Source: Spongilla lacustris (taxonomy: Eukaryota; Porifera; Demospongiae; Spongillida; Spongillidae). From it: a stretch of DNA of 64,000 nt. The first letter of the stretch is position 1; each line of letters begins with the position of its first letter. The DNA is taken from the NCBI GenBank assembly GCA_949361645.1, contig OX442422.1, positions 17,501-81,500 of the forward strand, given 5' to 3'. Of the stretch, positions 48,180-58,849 are shown piece after piece. The position numbers and the translations under genes are program-made. The notes under the pieces were generated by a model. The model was not told the DNA's origin. It ran no database searches and saw only the letters and a list, made by a program, of their open reading frames with translations.

Positions 48180-49075
48180 TTGCCGATTTTTTTGTAGCTA
48201 CAGGGTACATGTTTAAATAGACGGCTTTCCATCCACCAGTTGGCAGTGAGTGTTAAAGGGTGCAAGCCAACAATCGATGGTTCGACGGCAAGGATCATAA
48301 ATTCTTCGGTAACGACAGTGCATTTTACGCCTTTGAGCCTCCTAAACACGGGGGTGAACTGGCCACCGCCCCGCCACAAGACGTCCACTGCTGCGACGTT
48401 TTGGCCTGCGAAAGGTATCTGCTTCGTACTAGTACTTCTGATAAGGAAATGCGCCAAAAGGCTCACGTGTATCGACAATGCGTGCACTCCTCCATCCAAT
48501 TCCTGCTTCAATGTGTCCATGACTAACCTATGCCGCTATGGAGCATTACCTCTCAGCAGTTGTATTAATTTTCTGATAAGAAATGGCGTACCTTGATCAG
48601 TGGCATTCCCTCGAACGTGTCCGCCACAATGACCACTTTGAAGTGCGTTTCTGAACCTGTGCGCGCACACACACAGCCCTTTCGCCTAACCTGTACCAGT
48701 ATTATATGGTAACCTCACCACGCGGCACATTGTGCTTGTGGCTCTCGTTGATAACTTCTAGGTGAGTTGGCTATAAGGGTCGACTGCCATTTAATAGAAC
48801 ACACATTGAAATGCCACGGTGCCTGACCCTGATGGCCGCATGCAACTTGTTTTTGATTTGGTTCTCGACAGGGTTCTGCATACACGCACGCAATACTAGT
48901 AAAGCGTGGTAGAGATATCAGCATGTTCGCACGTACCTCCATATCACCGGTACAGCTCGACCTATTATGATAAAGGTACGACCGTCGCCAAGTACCCAGC
49001 CTACAGACGCAGCGAATAACATGCGCCATAACTGCTGCGCTCTTAATGGAACACCTCACTGAGAGAGTGGTTTCA
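48180..49075. other. no confident gene
   Basis: Open frames exist on both strands at 48150-48600 (over 100 codons each), but they overlap, disagree in strand and show no family resemblance. 48600-49075 is empty of signals I can support. Confidence 0.35.
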
Positions 49076-49081
49076 TTTATT
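49076..49081 (-). terminator. AATAAA two bases after PNKP stop
   Basis: AATAAA on the minus strand begins 1-2 bases beyond the TAA at 49083-49085, implying a 3' UTR of only about 20-30 nt. Confidence 0.6.
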
Positions 49082-49082
49082 T

Positions 49083-51711
49083 TTATTCGTCCAAAAACTT
49101 TCTGTACACCGATTCAAGAGCGCCGTCCGTGAAGTGAGGCACAAATTGAATCCTCACAATCTCTGCAAAACCTTCACTAAGGTGCGGCTCTTCAAACCTG
49201 GACTTGTACCTCCTGAAGGCAATTTCTCCAACTCTGTTGTGGTCAGAACGACTCCCCGTGAGTTCTCGAAACCTGTTGTTGTGTCTGGCATGGGCCAGGC
49301 TGGTGGTGAAGTAGAAGCACCGTGCCTTAACCCCAAACTGCACTGCACACTGCAGGTACCGCTGGCGAGACTCGGGGTCCGGGTTTGTGTTGTCGACGAC
49401 GACGCTCTTTCCGGCATTCAGGGCAGTCTTGCACTCGACGACACACTTCTGCCAGGAGCCCAGGCCGTCCCTGTTGACAATGTGGTAAACAGGCATGTGG
49501 GCCCTGGCAAAGCTGCTCTTCCCTGAAGCTGGACATCCCACCAACACGACAACTTCTTGGTTGCTCGAGCTGATGCTTGCAGTGGGGGGATCGAGGTTCA
49601 GGAGTCGTTTTCCACTGTAGTCGAGAGCCCTTGGGTCAAACTCTCCCCACGTGAACCTTGAGCAGGGCAGGTCACCATCGAAGTATTCCTCAGGGGTACA
49701 GAAGGCAAGACCGATATTTGCAGCAAACTTGCGATCACAGCAAGAGAAGTCCTTTTTTGCTCCTGCGAAGGGTGGGGATGTGTGTGTTAGAAAGGGTGTA
49801 GGGGATGTGCATATGTGTTAGAAGGGTGTAAGGATGTGTGTGTGTTAGAATGGTGAATCACACATGACGAATTGGACACACACAGACACACACACACACA
49901 CACACACACACACCTGGCTGCCAGCCTGCCTCTCTTCCTGCTGCATCTCCTACATAAAAACTCTCAGACACACTTGGCATGACTGTTCCATTACAGTGGA
50001 CCTGCATATATTCCCACATACCAACGTTGGGTTTCCTATAGCAATCTCGCTTTGTGGACACCAATAGTAGAAACGGCAGCCTTAACGACAGAGCTATCCT
50101 CTCCATCTTTTGCTTGAAGTTTGCCCTTTCTGACTGATCATCAGCAATGCCGACCTGATTTGAAAATATTACAATTTTTGCATTTTCCTTGTGTAGTTGC
50201 TGAAGCCTGCATGAGACTTTCTTGCGCATCTTCCAGTCATCAACACTTGTAGGCAATTTCCTTCCTGAGCCCGTCTTAATCACAGTGTTATCCAGGTCGA
50301 AGCCGGCTACCTTCTTCGAGTCGACCTGGGGACCATATTGAAGAACCAACAACCACGCCATCTCTGTCCAAAGAGGTGTGTATATGTCACCTTTCTCCTC
50401 TGATCGGCTGCAGTGTGGGAAAGGTGTGGCTTGCAGGGAAGGTGTGTCTTGAAGGGAAGGTGTGTCTTGCAAGGAAGGTGTGTCTTGCAAGGAAGGTGTG
50501 TCTTGAAGGGAAGGTGTGACTTGCAGGGAAGGTGTGTCTTGAAGGCAAGGTGTGACTTGCAGGGAAGGTGTGTCTTGCAGGGAAGGTGTGTCTTGAAGGG
50601 AAGGTGTGTCTTGAAGGGAAGGTGTGTCTTGAAGGGAAGGTGTGTCTTGCAGGGAAGGTGTGTCTTGAAGGGAAGGTGTGTCTTGAAGGGAAGGTGTGTC
50701 TTGAAGGGAAGGTGTGTCTTGAAGGGAAGGTGTGACTTGCAGGGAAGGTGCATTTTGAAGGGAAGACACATCTTGAAGGGAATGTTCGACTTGCAGGGAA
50801 GGTGTGGCTTGCAGGGAAGGTGTGACTTGAAGGGAAGGTGTGACTTGCAGGGAAGGCGCGTCTTGAAGGGTAGGCGTGTCTTGTAGGGAAGGCGTGGCTT
50901 CTTCAAAAGACAGCTTTGGTACTTTAACAGTTTTAGTACTCTCTCTGGTTTCTATTATGTCCGACGATATGTTGTCGTTAACAATGGCCGCATGCTGCTC
51001 CCCTCCGCTGTTCAGGTTCACAGTGCGGTCGCTGTCGCTGCCAAAGCTCTCGTCACTCGGATGCGAGTTCGCATGCGTATCCACGCCCATCTTATCCAGT
51101 TCATCTCTCGTCCTCTGGGAGAGGTTGTTTGCAAAGTGCACGTGCAGCTTATAGCTTCCCAGAAGCAACTCGAAGCTTCCTCCCGCACCTAGCACGTACT
51201 GCTCGCCTCGCTTCAGACTCCGCTGCCCTACGCGAATAGGGTTAGTCCCTAGCGCCTTCAAAGTAACCTCTTGCCTATCAAAGTCCGCAGTGACTTCAAC
51301 CTGCGACCGTCGAAATAGATGTCACACACACACGCACACCATAAACACGCACACCGTACACACTGACAAAGCCCCCTCGGTCCTTCCAGCTCAGTAGACA
51401 GATCTCTAACTAGTATAACAGCTTCTATTTTTAAAATGAAGCTATAAATAAATCTACGCCATCTTTGCCCTCAGAACATACTGGGAAATGTGCGGGGATG
51501 CCAAATGCGTGTGACTTGGCATCTGTGTACCACACGTACACAAGCTTACCTGATTTCTGGAGCACTTTTTGTTCGTGATGCTCGTGATGGGACCTCTGCC
51601 AATGATAAATGGTCGTCCATCGCGGAGCTGGATGGGCGGGTGGAGGCCATCTGCAGATATCAGCTGGCAAAAGCGCTCCACTTCCACGTGTACACTACAA
51701 CTGGAGTCCAT
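49083..51711 (-). CDS. PNKP: bifunctional polynucleotide kinase 3'-phosphatase
   Basis: Three exons: 51550-51711, 49914-51300, 49083-49762; phases fit; 2,229 nt, 742 aa (human protein 521). It repairs DNA strand-break ends by removing 3'-phosphate and adding 5'-phosphate. Order: FHA domain (about 1-110, with GRGP and CSRNQ), a long linker, the HAD-type phosphatase with FDLDNTVIKT (about 387-396) and FSNQVGI, then the kinase with P-loop GCPASGKSS (about 589-597), NRDGLGSWQKC and DNTNPD. FHA domains of this family bind phosphorylated XRCC1/XRCC4, recruiting the enzyme to breaks in the nucleus. The extra length comes almost wholly from a tandem TPSLQD repeat in the linker (about 190-351), encoded by an 18-bp minisatellite. 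The exon 2 donor CCAG|GTGTGTG is the first bases of a (GT)n tract. The start ATG at 51711 is 183 bp from the cathepsin ATG, in opposite direction. Confidence 0.95.
49871..49913. repeat. (CA)n at PNKP intron 2 donor
   Basis: About 20 CA units; on the gene strand (GT)n beginning at the donor itself (CCAG|GTGTGTG at 49914/49913). Confidence 0.9.
50410..50895. repeat. 18-bp coding minisatellite in PNKP, about 27 copies
   Basis: Unit AAGGTGTGTCTTGAAGGG (plus strand), coding for TPSLQD on the minus strand. Being six codons long it never breaks the frame; variants change single residues (D to V, A or N; S to C). The repeat is confined to the linker between FHA and phosphatase domains. Confidence 0.97.
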
Positions 51712-51893
51712 AGTCCAACTGTTCAAAAGGAAAGAAATTGCCGCCGTCACATGGCTATTACGTAATGAAGTCGTACGTTTGAGTGAAACCCTCTTAATCG
51801 CGTCACATGCTACATTCCAATTAAGAGGTCACCTGATGCAAGATTATTAATTTACAGCTGCATGCAACAAATAGTTTGCGCAGATTTTCAGCG
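51712..51893. promoter_or_regulatory. shared PNKP/cathepsin promoter interval
   Basis: Only 182 bp separate the two divergent ATGs. It holds TTACGTAATG and GTCACATG/GTCACGT-like motifs but no TATA box near either start. Bidirectional use is inferred from the spacing. Confidence 0.4.
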
Positions 51894-53367
51894 ATGAAGG
51901 TTGCCCTTATCTTTACGCTGCTCCAGGTGGCTACCTCGCAGCTGAGCTGGCCCGATCAGTACCACGCCACGGGACTAATCGTCCTGCCGTATGGGGACAT
52001 CTACGAGCCGTTTGAAGGCTGGGTCGACATGAAAGGCGGAATGAGTCGTCTTGACACGTATGGAGGTAAGCTTTATTACAATCATTTTAGTTATCGCTCC
52101 TTGTGATGCATAAATTCGAGTCGCTTCCCTGCAGGCGCTTCCAAGGTGATTAATCGAGGGGACTCGAACACGATGTTCAAAATAATTCCGGAGACTACCC
52201 AAGACTTCGCGAACAGAATCACGTGCTTCAATATCCCCGGATCGTCCGATTCGCCTATCACCGCTCAAAGCTTGCTCCCGAATGCATCCCTGTACACGGT
52301 AAAGCTTTTGTCACGTGAGCTTCCACGTTTTTTTAAAATTAAAACTTTTACTTGCAGTATGCTGAAGATACAACGTATGAGGGCATTGACGTTGCCGTCT
52401 ACATGTCGAGCTTCCGTGAAGAGAGGCGAGACAACAACTACACCCTTCTTGTCCGGAAGGACAACGGGTACCCAGTGGTCCTCCATTTTGTCGGCTACGA
52501 CCGCCTGTTTGGCTCCCATTATGACGAGTACACGGTATTGTACTACACCTTCACACCGAACGTCGACCCAACGATCTTCGATCTAGAAAAAAGTAAGTCT
52601 TTTTTTAATTACATGTAATAAGGGTCGCGACAAACCCACAAATTGCTGTGATAAAATCTCTGTGGTTTTGTGTGATGCAAAAAAAAAAAAAAAAAAAAAA
52701 AATTCAATTGTTACTTCTTGTGCGGTTTGTGTGATGCAAAAAAGCATATAATTGTTACCTGATAAAGCATTGTGCTTGCTTCCTTTATAAGTTTGTTTTT
52801 AAGGATGGTGAACACACTTAGAAAGGAGTGTATGTGTATTACATATGCGCGGGGTGGATTATCGGAATGTCGTTAAAAAAAAATTGAAGCTCCATTGCTG
52901 GTTTTATTCCTTAGCTTTTACGTGCATACCTTTCCCGGGCCCGGGAATCACAAGTCCCATGAGCGAGAACCTATTCTTTGAGTTTTTTGGTGCTCCTGGT
53001 TACAAGGATGTGCACAAGACTGCTCGCGTGGACAGTGAATTTGAGTCTTTCAAGGTCAAGCATCGCAAGGAGTATGGAAACCGCATGGAAGAGGGGCAGA
53101 GGAAGGGACACTTCGCACACAACTACAGGTGAGATGTCTCTGTCGTGTCCATAACACCTGGTTAAATTCCGTACGTCTGTCACTAGGTACATTCAGTCCA
53201 TGAATCGTCGCAAGCTGAGCTTCAAGCTGGCAGTGAACCATTTGGCTGACCTCAGTGACGATGAGATGAAGAGGATGAGGGGTTATCGGTACAACCCTGC
53301 CACCACACGCCACAACCTGTACGAGCCTGCAGTGGCTGACATACCAGATGATGTCAACTGGTGGTTG

Positions 53368-53450
<83 letters not shown>

Positions 53451-55968
53451 GGTGAGGAGTGGATAGTGGTGGCCATATGCCGGAGGGTGGAGCCTGGAGG
53501 CCACCCCCACCCCCCAAGACCTGTTCGACTATGAAGGAATACCAAAATGACTGGAAGACCCTAGCCATCCTGGGTCTTGACTATTTTTATTTTATTTTAA
53601 AATCTTGGACTTTAAAATAAGAGAGACGTGAGACATCGACATCTCAAAGTCTTGGACATCACTCTGAGATGTCTCATGTTCCAGCCATGTTTCCTTTCCT
53701 TTCCAAAGCTGTGATTAAGTTGTTTGCACTTTGTCCCCAAAGGTGCCGTCACTCCTGTCAAAGACCAGGGTATCTGTGGCAGCTGTTGGAGCTTTGGTAC
53801 CACGGGAACCATCGAGGGCTCCCTGTTCATTAAGGTGCAGTGATGGTGGTGATGTCGTTGCTCGACCTTTGAACCCCACGGTGTTCTAATTCTTTGTGCA
53901 GACCGGCAATCTGGTGTCCCTCAGTGAGCAGGCTTTGGTGGACTGTTCGTGGGGGTATGGCAACAATGGGTGTGATGGAGGGGAGAGCGAGAGGGCGTAC
54001 CAGTGGATCATCGACAACAAATGCATCCCGACTGAAGTGACCTATGGCTCGTATTTGATGGAGGTGGGTGGATATGGGGTGGGGAGGAGGCTGCAATAAT
54101 TGATGGCCAGATGGTCAGTTAAATTGGTTGGTGTAGGTTTTGTAGACACCAATTACACATGTCAAGGGATTATGGCACAAGGGATTATGGCACTTATATT
54201 TAGCAAAGGTTCTAGGCACACCTACTATGTGCGCACACCAACGGTGGACGGAATGTTTGTAGCTATGTGGCTGTTCAGCATTGCTGTACTCACCCCACAC
54301 TATCTGATAGCATGGCTGGCTTTGGAACCCTTCTGAAATGGCCTGGTTAATAAATTTAATAGCAGGTTACAGGCCTAGTGATCTAACACCACTTTGAAGT
54401 CCACATATCCACTGTACTCCCAAGCATCATCTAAATACACGTAAGTAGTTCTCTTAATGGGATGTCCCTCTCTCTTATAAGTATACACAGAGTGACTTAC
54501 AGTTGACTTAGGGGGAAAAAACCTCTTTGATCTTCCAAACGATTTAAGATAGAAATGCTTTCTATTTTTGGGTGACGAGTTGCTCAACCACTAAGTGTTA
54601 CCATTCTCAATTATACCCCGTTTACACGACACAATTTTTCCGTGCCAGCACGGTACGGTACGGTTAAAATTTGACGAGTAAATCCTGTCAAAACTGCCGA
54701 ACCAGCACGGTTGCAATAACCATGCTACCCAGCATGGTACAGCTCGGTTGTGGTAGATCGGGATATGATAGCAATTGAGCATGCGTATAACTGGTTTCCA
54801 TAGTATTAAAATGTCGAATTGGACGAAACACAAACGGCTGATAAAGATTTGGGGAGAGGAATCAATACAAGTGCAACTGGAAAGCTGTAAAAAAAAAATC
54901 TATTGGCGTACATTAAGATCGGTACTGAGGCCATTTGAGGTGTATTGGATGGCCATTGCCATAATATTGTGTATGTTACGAGAAAAGCGAGAAAAAATAA
55001 TCGCTCTCCTTCTTATGTGTGTCTGATGCCTCCTTTTCTCAATTGCACGGAACGTTGTAAACAAGTCATCCATTTTGATTTCTGGCAATGATTGCAGTTA
55101 ATTACAGAATTGCTTTAAACAAACCATTCTATACCACATAGCCACAAACGCGTATAAACGTTACTCAATAACTGTGCCATTGTTGTGTAAACGTGGTATT
55201 ACTGGGGGGGGGGGGGGGGGGGGGGTAAGGATGCAATTGCCACTGGTATTAGGTCATATGTAATATACCACATTCCCCTGTAGGATGGCTATTGTCACTA
55301 CAACCAATCAGTATGTGGAACCAGGCTATCGGCCTACACAAATACAAAGTCTGGCAGCATACCAGACCTACTTGTGGCCATCTACGAGAAGGGACCTATC
55401 AGTGTGGCTATTGACGCCAGCCATAAGTCCTTTGGGTTCTACTCCAGCGGAGTCTATTACGAGCCCACCTGTGGTAGGTGTCCAAGAGGGAGGGGGGGGA
55501 TTCACATTGGAGGGCAGGTTTTTAAAAGATACTATTATAATCATAAGGATGCTATCGATTAAAAGCCCATGGCTTCCACTTCAATGTTAAAAATCGAGCT
55601 TGATGTTTATGTCATAACTATCAAGCCAGGGTTAAGAAAAAAACATGTCTTGATAGTTACAACATAAATATCATTCAAAATTTTTTAATGTTGAATTAAA
55701 AATGAAAACGTCAAGTAGTTCTTACTACGGAACTGGCATGGGTGTGACTAGCTTTCTTCCCCCCCCCTCCTCCTCCCCAGGCAACACTACTGATGCCCTG
55801 GACCATCAGGTGCTGGCTGTGGGCTACGGGACATATCTTGGTGACCCTTACATACTGGTGAAGAACTCCTGGTCTACCCACTGGGGCAATGATGGCTACA
55901 TCCTCATGTCCCAGAAGAACAACAACTGTGGCATAGCAACAGATGCCTCCTATGGAACCATCGCTTGA
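51894..55968 (+). CDS. cathepsin L-like protease, 26/29-kDa type
   Basis: Nine exons: 51894-52065, 52135-52298, 52358-52592, 52915-53128, 53187-about 53359, 53743-53834, 53902-54063, 55284-55473, 55781-55968; about 525 aa. It is a papain-family (C1A) cysteine protease, secreted or lysosomal. A signal peptide ([16 protein letters not shown]) is followed by a 240-residue N-terminal extension ([13 protein letters not shown], Asn-glycosylation sites) of the kind seen in insect 26/29-kDa proteases. Then comes an I29-type propeptide ([19 protein letters not shown]) and the catalytic domain: [14 protein letters not shown] (Cys), [10 protein letters not shown] (His), [10 protein letters not shown] (Asn). 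All phases fit except exon 5 to 6: the natural donor AACTG|GTGG is phase 2 while exon 6 needs phase 1. A GT tract begins just there, and a donor two units into it would restore the frame. Intron 8 holds a PIF/Harbinger-like element. Confidence 0.93.
53369..53448. repeat. (GT)n at cathepsin exon 5/intron 5 border
   Basis: About 39 pure GT units beginning 10 bases after the Trp codon that precedes the mature protease. Each GT step cycles donor phase 0, 2, 1. Confidence 0.97.
54614..55198 (+). mobile_element. PIF/Harbinger-like element in cathepsin intron 8
   Basis: Ends TACCCCGTTTACACGAC and, inverted, TACCACGTTTACACAAC, flanked by TTA duplications (54611-54613 and 55199-55201). A 3-bp TTA duplication is typical of PIF/Harbinger. 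An internal frame from 54811 to 55023 begins [20 protein letters not shown], resembling the Myb/trihelix DNA-binding protein of these elements, but is cut by an early stop. No transposase remains. Confidence 0.75.
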
Positions 55969-56092
55969 AAAAAGAAAATGGTTATACACAAAACTTATGT
56001 TCTGTTACCCCCTCCCAAAAAAAACAACTTGACTTTCACTTTTGAGTGTTTTTGTATATTGACTGGCTACCTTAAATGAGCTGCTAACTTTG

Positions 56093-57400
56093 CTAAACAG
56101 TGCTCTCACAGGCTGTGACCCCCAGGCGCGCGTAGTGCAGCCTCTGTCTCCTTAGCTCCTGCTCGCTGTCCACAAACACCACGGCCCTTCCCGGTCTTCC
56201 CGCCCTACCGACTCGGCCGCACAAGTGCAGGTACTCGGGGGCGCTGCGCGGGGTCTCCAGTATGAAAACTGTGTCCAGCCACGAGAAGTCTAGTCCCCTG
56301 ACTGTCTCCTCTGTTCCGACTGCAATCTGTATTCGGCCCTGTCGGAAGTCGTCCGTGAACAGAGCGTACTGCGCATTGTCCCCAAGAGTGTTGTACAGCG
56401 CAGCCGCGTTCAGCCCGCGCATTTTGAGCGCGTGCACGAATTCCGTAATGGGAGCCCCCCTGTGTATGAAGGCAAGGGCCGACTTCTCTCCCGAGTTGGT
56501 GAACTCCTCGACCAGCGCTACCAGCTTGTCCGCACGTGAGCAGTACACGCACACGTGCTTGATCAGCGACGGTACCGTGGATCGCGGCACGGTAGAGAGC
56601 GTCTCCAGCGACGGTCCCCAGCCCATCTCCTGCAGTTCTGCGCGCAGCGCGCGGTCCGCTGTGGCCGAGGCGGCCACGAGCTGTACCCTGTGGCCGGAGG
56701 TGAGTGAGAGAAGCTTGCCCAGTAGCGTGCTGGCAGCCCTCGGGTGGAGCTCGCGCAACAGCTTCTCCTTCTTGGTCTCCCACTTGCGCGGCGGAGAGAA
56801 CACCTTGTCCGCTTCGTCCACCACGACTCTCTGAAGGTAGCTGAAGCTCTGGGATGCGGCCTCGAACGTTGCTAACGTTCTCTTCGGAGTGCCGATGAGG
56901 ATGTGCGGCCTGGCGGCAAGGAACTCTGCCACGTCGCTCGCTTCGTCCGTGTTCCCCGACACGGCCAGGAAGATGCGCTTTTTGGCCTTCTTGTTGCAGT
57001 TGAGCAGCGCCGCCTGGTGGTAGAGTTGAGTGGCCAGCTCGCGCGTGGGCGTTAGAATGAGGGAGGTGAGCGCGGGACGAGGGTCCTGGAGGGAAGGGAT
57101 GAGGAAGGCCAGGGACTTGCCCGTGCCCGTTTCCGAGTGAATGACGCAGTGATTTCCCTTTGCGAGCGTGACTGGGAGAGCGAGCTTTTGGACACTCGTA
57201 GGCGTGGTGATGCCGGCTTTTTTCAGCGTGGCGCAGATGAACGCGTGCACGCCTAACCCCGCGAACCCGTCAGACGCGGGCTCGCTGTCATTGGCTGTGG
57301 CCGTTTGTACTGAGCGCAGGCACCCAGCTGACGCCAGACGTCGTCTCAGGTTTGGGACCAAGCACACCGATACTGCTCCGCAAAGACGTCGACTACACAT
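56093..57400 (-). CDS. DEAD-box RNA helicase, probably mitochondrial
   Basis: Intronless, 435 residues from the ATG at 57400 (an upstream in-frame GTG at 57442 is not a likely start). The N-terminus is Arg/Ser-rich without acidic residues for about 35 residues (MCSRRLCGAV...NLRRRLA), fitting a mitochondrial presequence. Helicase motifs in order: Q-like TPTSVQKLALP (about 66-76), I SETGTGKS (89-96), Ia PTRELA (118-123), Ib GTPKR, II DEAD (195-198), III SAT (245-247), V RGLDF, VI HLCGRVGRAGR. It is an ATP-dependent RNA-remodelling enzyme, short like the DDX28-type mitochondrial-ribosome factors; that specific assignment is a guess. GC-rich with many CpG on the coding strand. It converges with cathepsin, 124 bp between stops. 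Confidence 0.9.
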   Translation of the reverse strand: MCSRRLCGAVSVCLVPNLRRRLASAGCLRSVQTATANDSEPASDGFAGLGVHAFICATLKKAGITTPTSVQKLALPVTLAKGNHCVIHSETGTGKSLAFLIPSLQDPRPALTSLILTPTRELATQLYHQAALLNCNKKAKKRIFLAVSGNTDEASDVAEFLAARPHILIGTPKRTLATFEAASQSFSYLQRVVVDEADKVFSPPRKWETKKEKLLRELHPRAASTLLGKLLSLTSGHRVQLVAASATADRALRAELQEMGWGPSLETLSTVPRSTVPSLIKHVCVYCSRADKLVALVEEFTNSGEKSALAFIHRGAPITEFVHALKMRGLNAAALYNTLGDNAQYALFTDDFRQGRIQIAVGTEETVRGLDFSWLDTVFILETPRSAPEYLHLCGRVGRAGRPGRAVVFVDSEQELRRQRLHYARLGVTACESTV

Positions 57401-57449
57401 GGCTGAGGCGAACGTAACTATTAATAACAGTGGCAAGGGCACGAGATAA

Positions 57450-57700
57450 ATAATTAATTAGCCGTTGTTTGATTTGAATTTAGTCGTTATACAACATAAT
57501 ACAATGACAAATGTGAGGGCTCTTCTTTCAAGGGCCATTTCAGACACAGGCTACTGATATACTATTTAGTCTAGGTGGTAGGTAATGTAACGTTATGTGC
57601 TTGTTTATCTGTATTTTATAATATGACATAATTATAATAATAATTAACAGGGAATAGGCTCTCAGTTGTGCCTTCTGTAGGTCTTGGGCTACATTAAGAT
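57450..57700. other. 5' flank of helicase, no gene seen
   Basis: AT-rich; short A/T repeats (TAATAATAATTAA). No coding signal. Confidence 0.4.
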
Positions 57701-57721
57701 CCCAATGAGCTTCAGATAGCA

Positions 57722-58351
57722 GTGAAGTGGTGGTTGGGCTTGGACACTTCCAGAGGCTCTTCATGTGCTCTTTGCCCTGGTGTGGCACTGGACCCTATGG
57801 GCCATCACGCAGCTACCTGCCGGCGTGGTGGTGATGTCGTTATACACCACAATAGGTTGCGTGATGTCTTCCTGAGCTTTTGCCACCAAGCTCACATTGC
57901 AGCAAGGTTAGAAGCTGGAAGTGGCCTCACTCCAGGACTGGATCGCACTCGCCCAGCTGATGTGCTAGTGAGGGATTGGGCACAAAGCAAGCCGGCTGCC
58001 TTTGACATCACGGTCACATCTCCTCTTACCCCTGCTATTTTGGCTGAGGCAAGTAGGAGGGTGGGTGCTGCTGCTGAAGCTGCAGAAAACAGAAAGCACA
58101 CAGCCAATGACCCTAAATGTGCTGAACTAGGCTGGAGGTGTGTGCCTCTAGCAGTAGAAACTTACTGCAATTGGGGTGAGGAGGCAAGAGGAACCTTTGC
58201 TCTACTGGCCACACGCTTGGCCTTTGGCTCTTCCTCATTTCGTAAAGCCAGGGTGATCAGTGACATGTTTGGAAGGCTAAATGTCACCCTGGTTAGAGCC
58301 ATAGCAAGGGCCATACTGGCCAGGAATGTGGTCCCTACTGACTTTAATTAA
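57722..58351 (+). mobile_element. retroelement nuclease-like C-terminal domain
   Basis: Open frame of about 209 codons without its own start (opens after an acceptor-like TAGCAG). It has a zinc-like CALCP..GHHAATCRRGG block, then HHNRLRDV, RPADVLVRDW and AAFDITVTSPL, whose D..D.T spacing resembles a PD-(D/E)XK nuclease. The same pattern occurs in C-terminal parts of common invertebrate retroelement proteins. Related to 42037-42545. It is 5'-truncated and has no reverse transcriptase. Confidence 0.65.
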
Positions 58352-58459
58352 ATAACAACTTGTAGTATATGAATTCAAGGAATACATACAGAGATCATAA
58401 TCATAAATACAAAGGAATAAATACCATACTCAGGTACATGCACACAGCACATACATATT

Positions 58460-58837
58460 CTATTCATAAGCTGATGTGGGTAGTCCAGCCCCATCATCCA
58501 TGTGCACTGCACTTCTCCATTTCACTCTGCTTCCTCTTATGCACAGATTTGTGGCTCTTAGTATAGCAAATGCCAACGTCGCCCTTACCCATCCAGTCAC
58601 TTCACTTAGTGGTTTTTCCCACTTTAATGCTATTTTTGTTGCTAAAAGCTTCATGACAGAGTTAGCTTCTCGAGCTAGGACACCATCAATTGAGGTGACA
58701 AAAGGATGCATGCCTAGCCTCAACAGTATCCAGGTATTTCTTTTTCTTCTCATTCTCAGCTGATAGGAGAACAGAATCAACAGTGCGGCTGGTATATGAC
58801 TGGGCATCAGTGTCCATGACATAATTATAACATGCAC
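58460..58837 (-). mobile_element. opposite-strand retroelement tail domain
   Basis: The minus-strand frame ends ...KWEKPLSEVTGWVR, LAFAILRATNLCIRGSR, DDGAGLPTSAYE, the typical extreme C-terminus of the same class of retroelement proteins (helical tail with CxRGSR). It lies 3'-to-3' against the 57722-58351 fragment, so two insertions meet here. No start. Confidence 0.5.
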
Positions 58838-58849
58838 ATGCTTAAGATG

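Noticed and set aside
50307..50906. Lys/Leu/Pro-rich 199-codon frame and its plus-strand partner
   Set aside because: Out-of-frame reading of the 18-bp PNKP minisatellite.
56205..56834. Two long frames opposite or shifted to the helicase
   Set aside because: Shadows of the GC-rich helicase coding sequence; they lack any motif, while the 56093-57400 frame has all helicase motifs.
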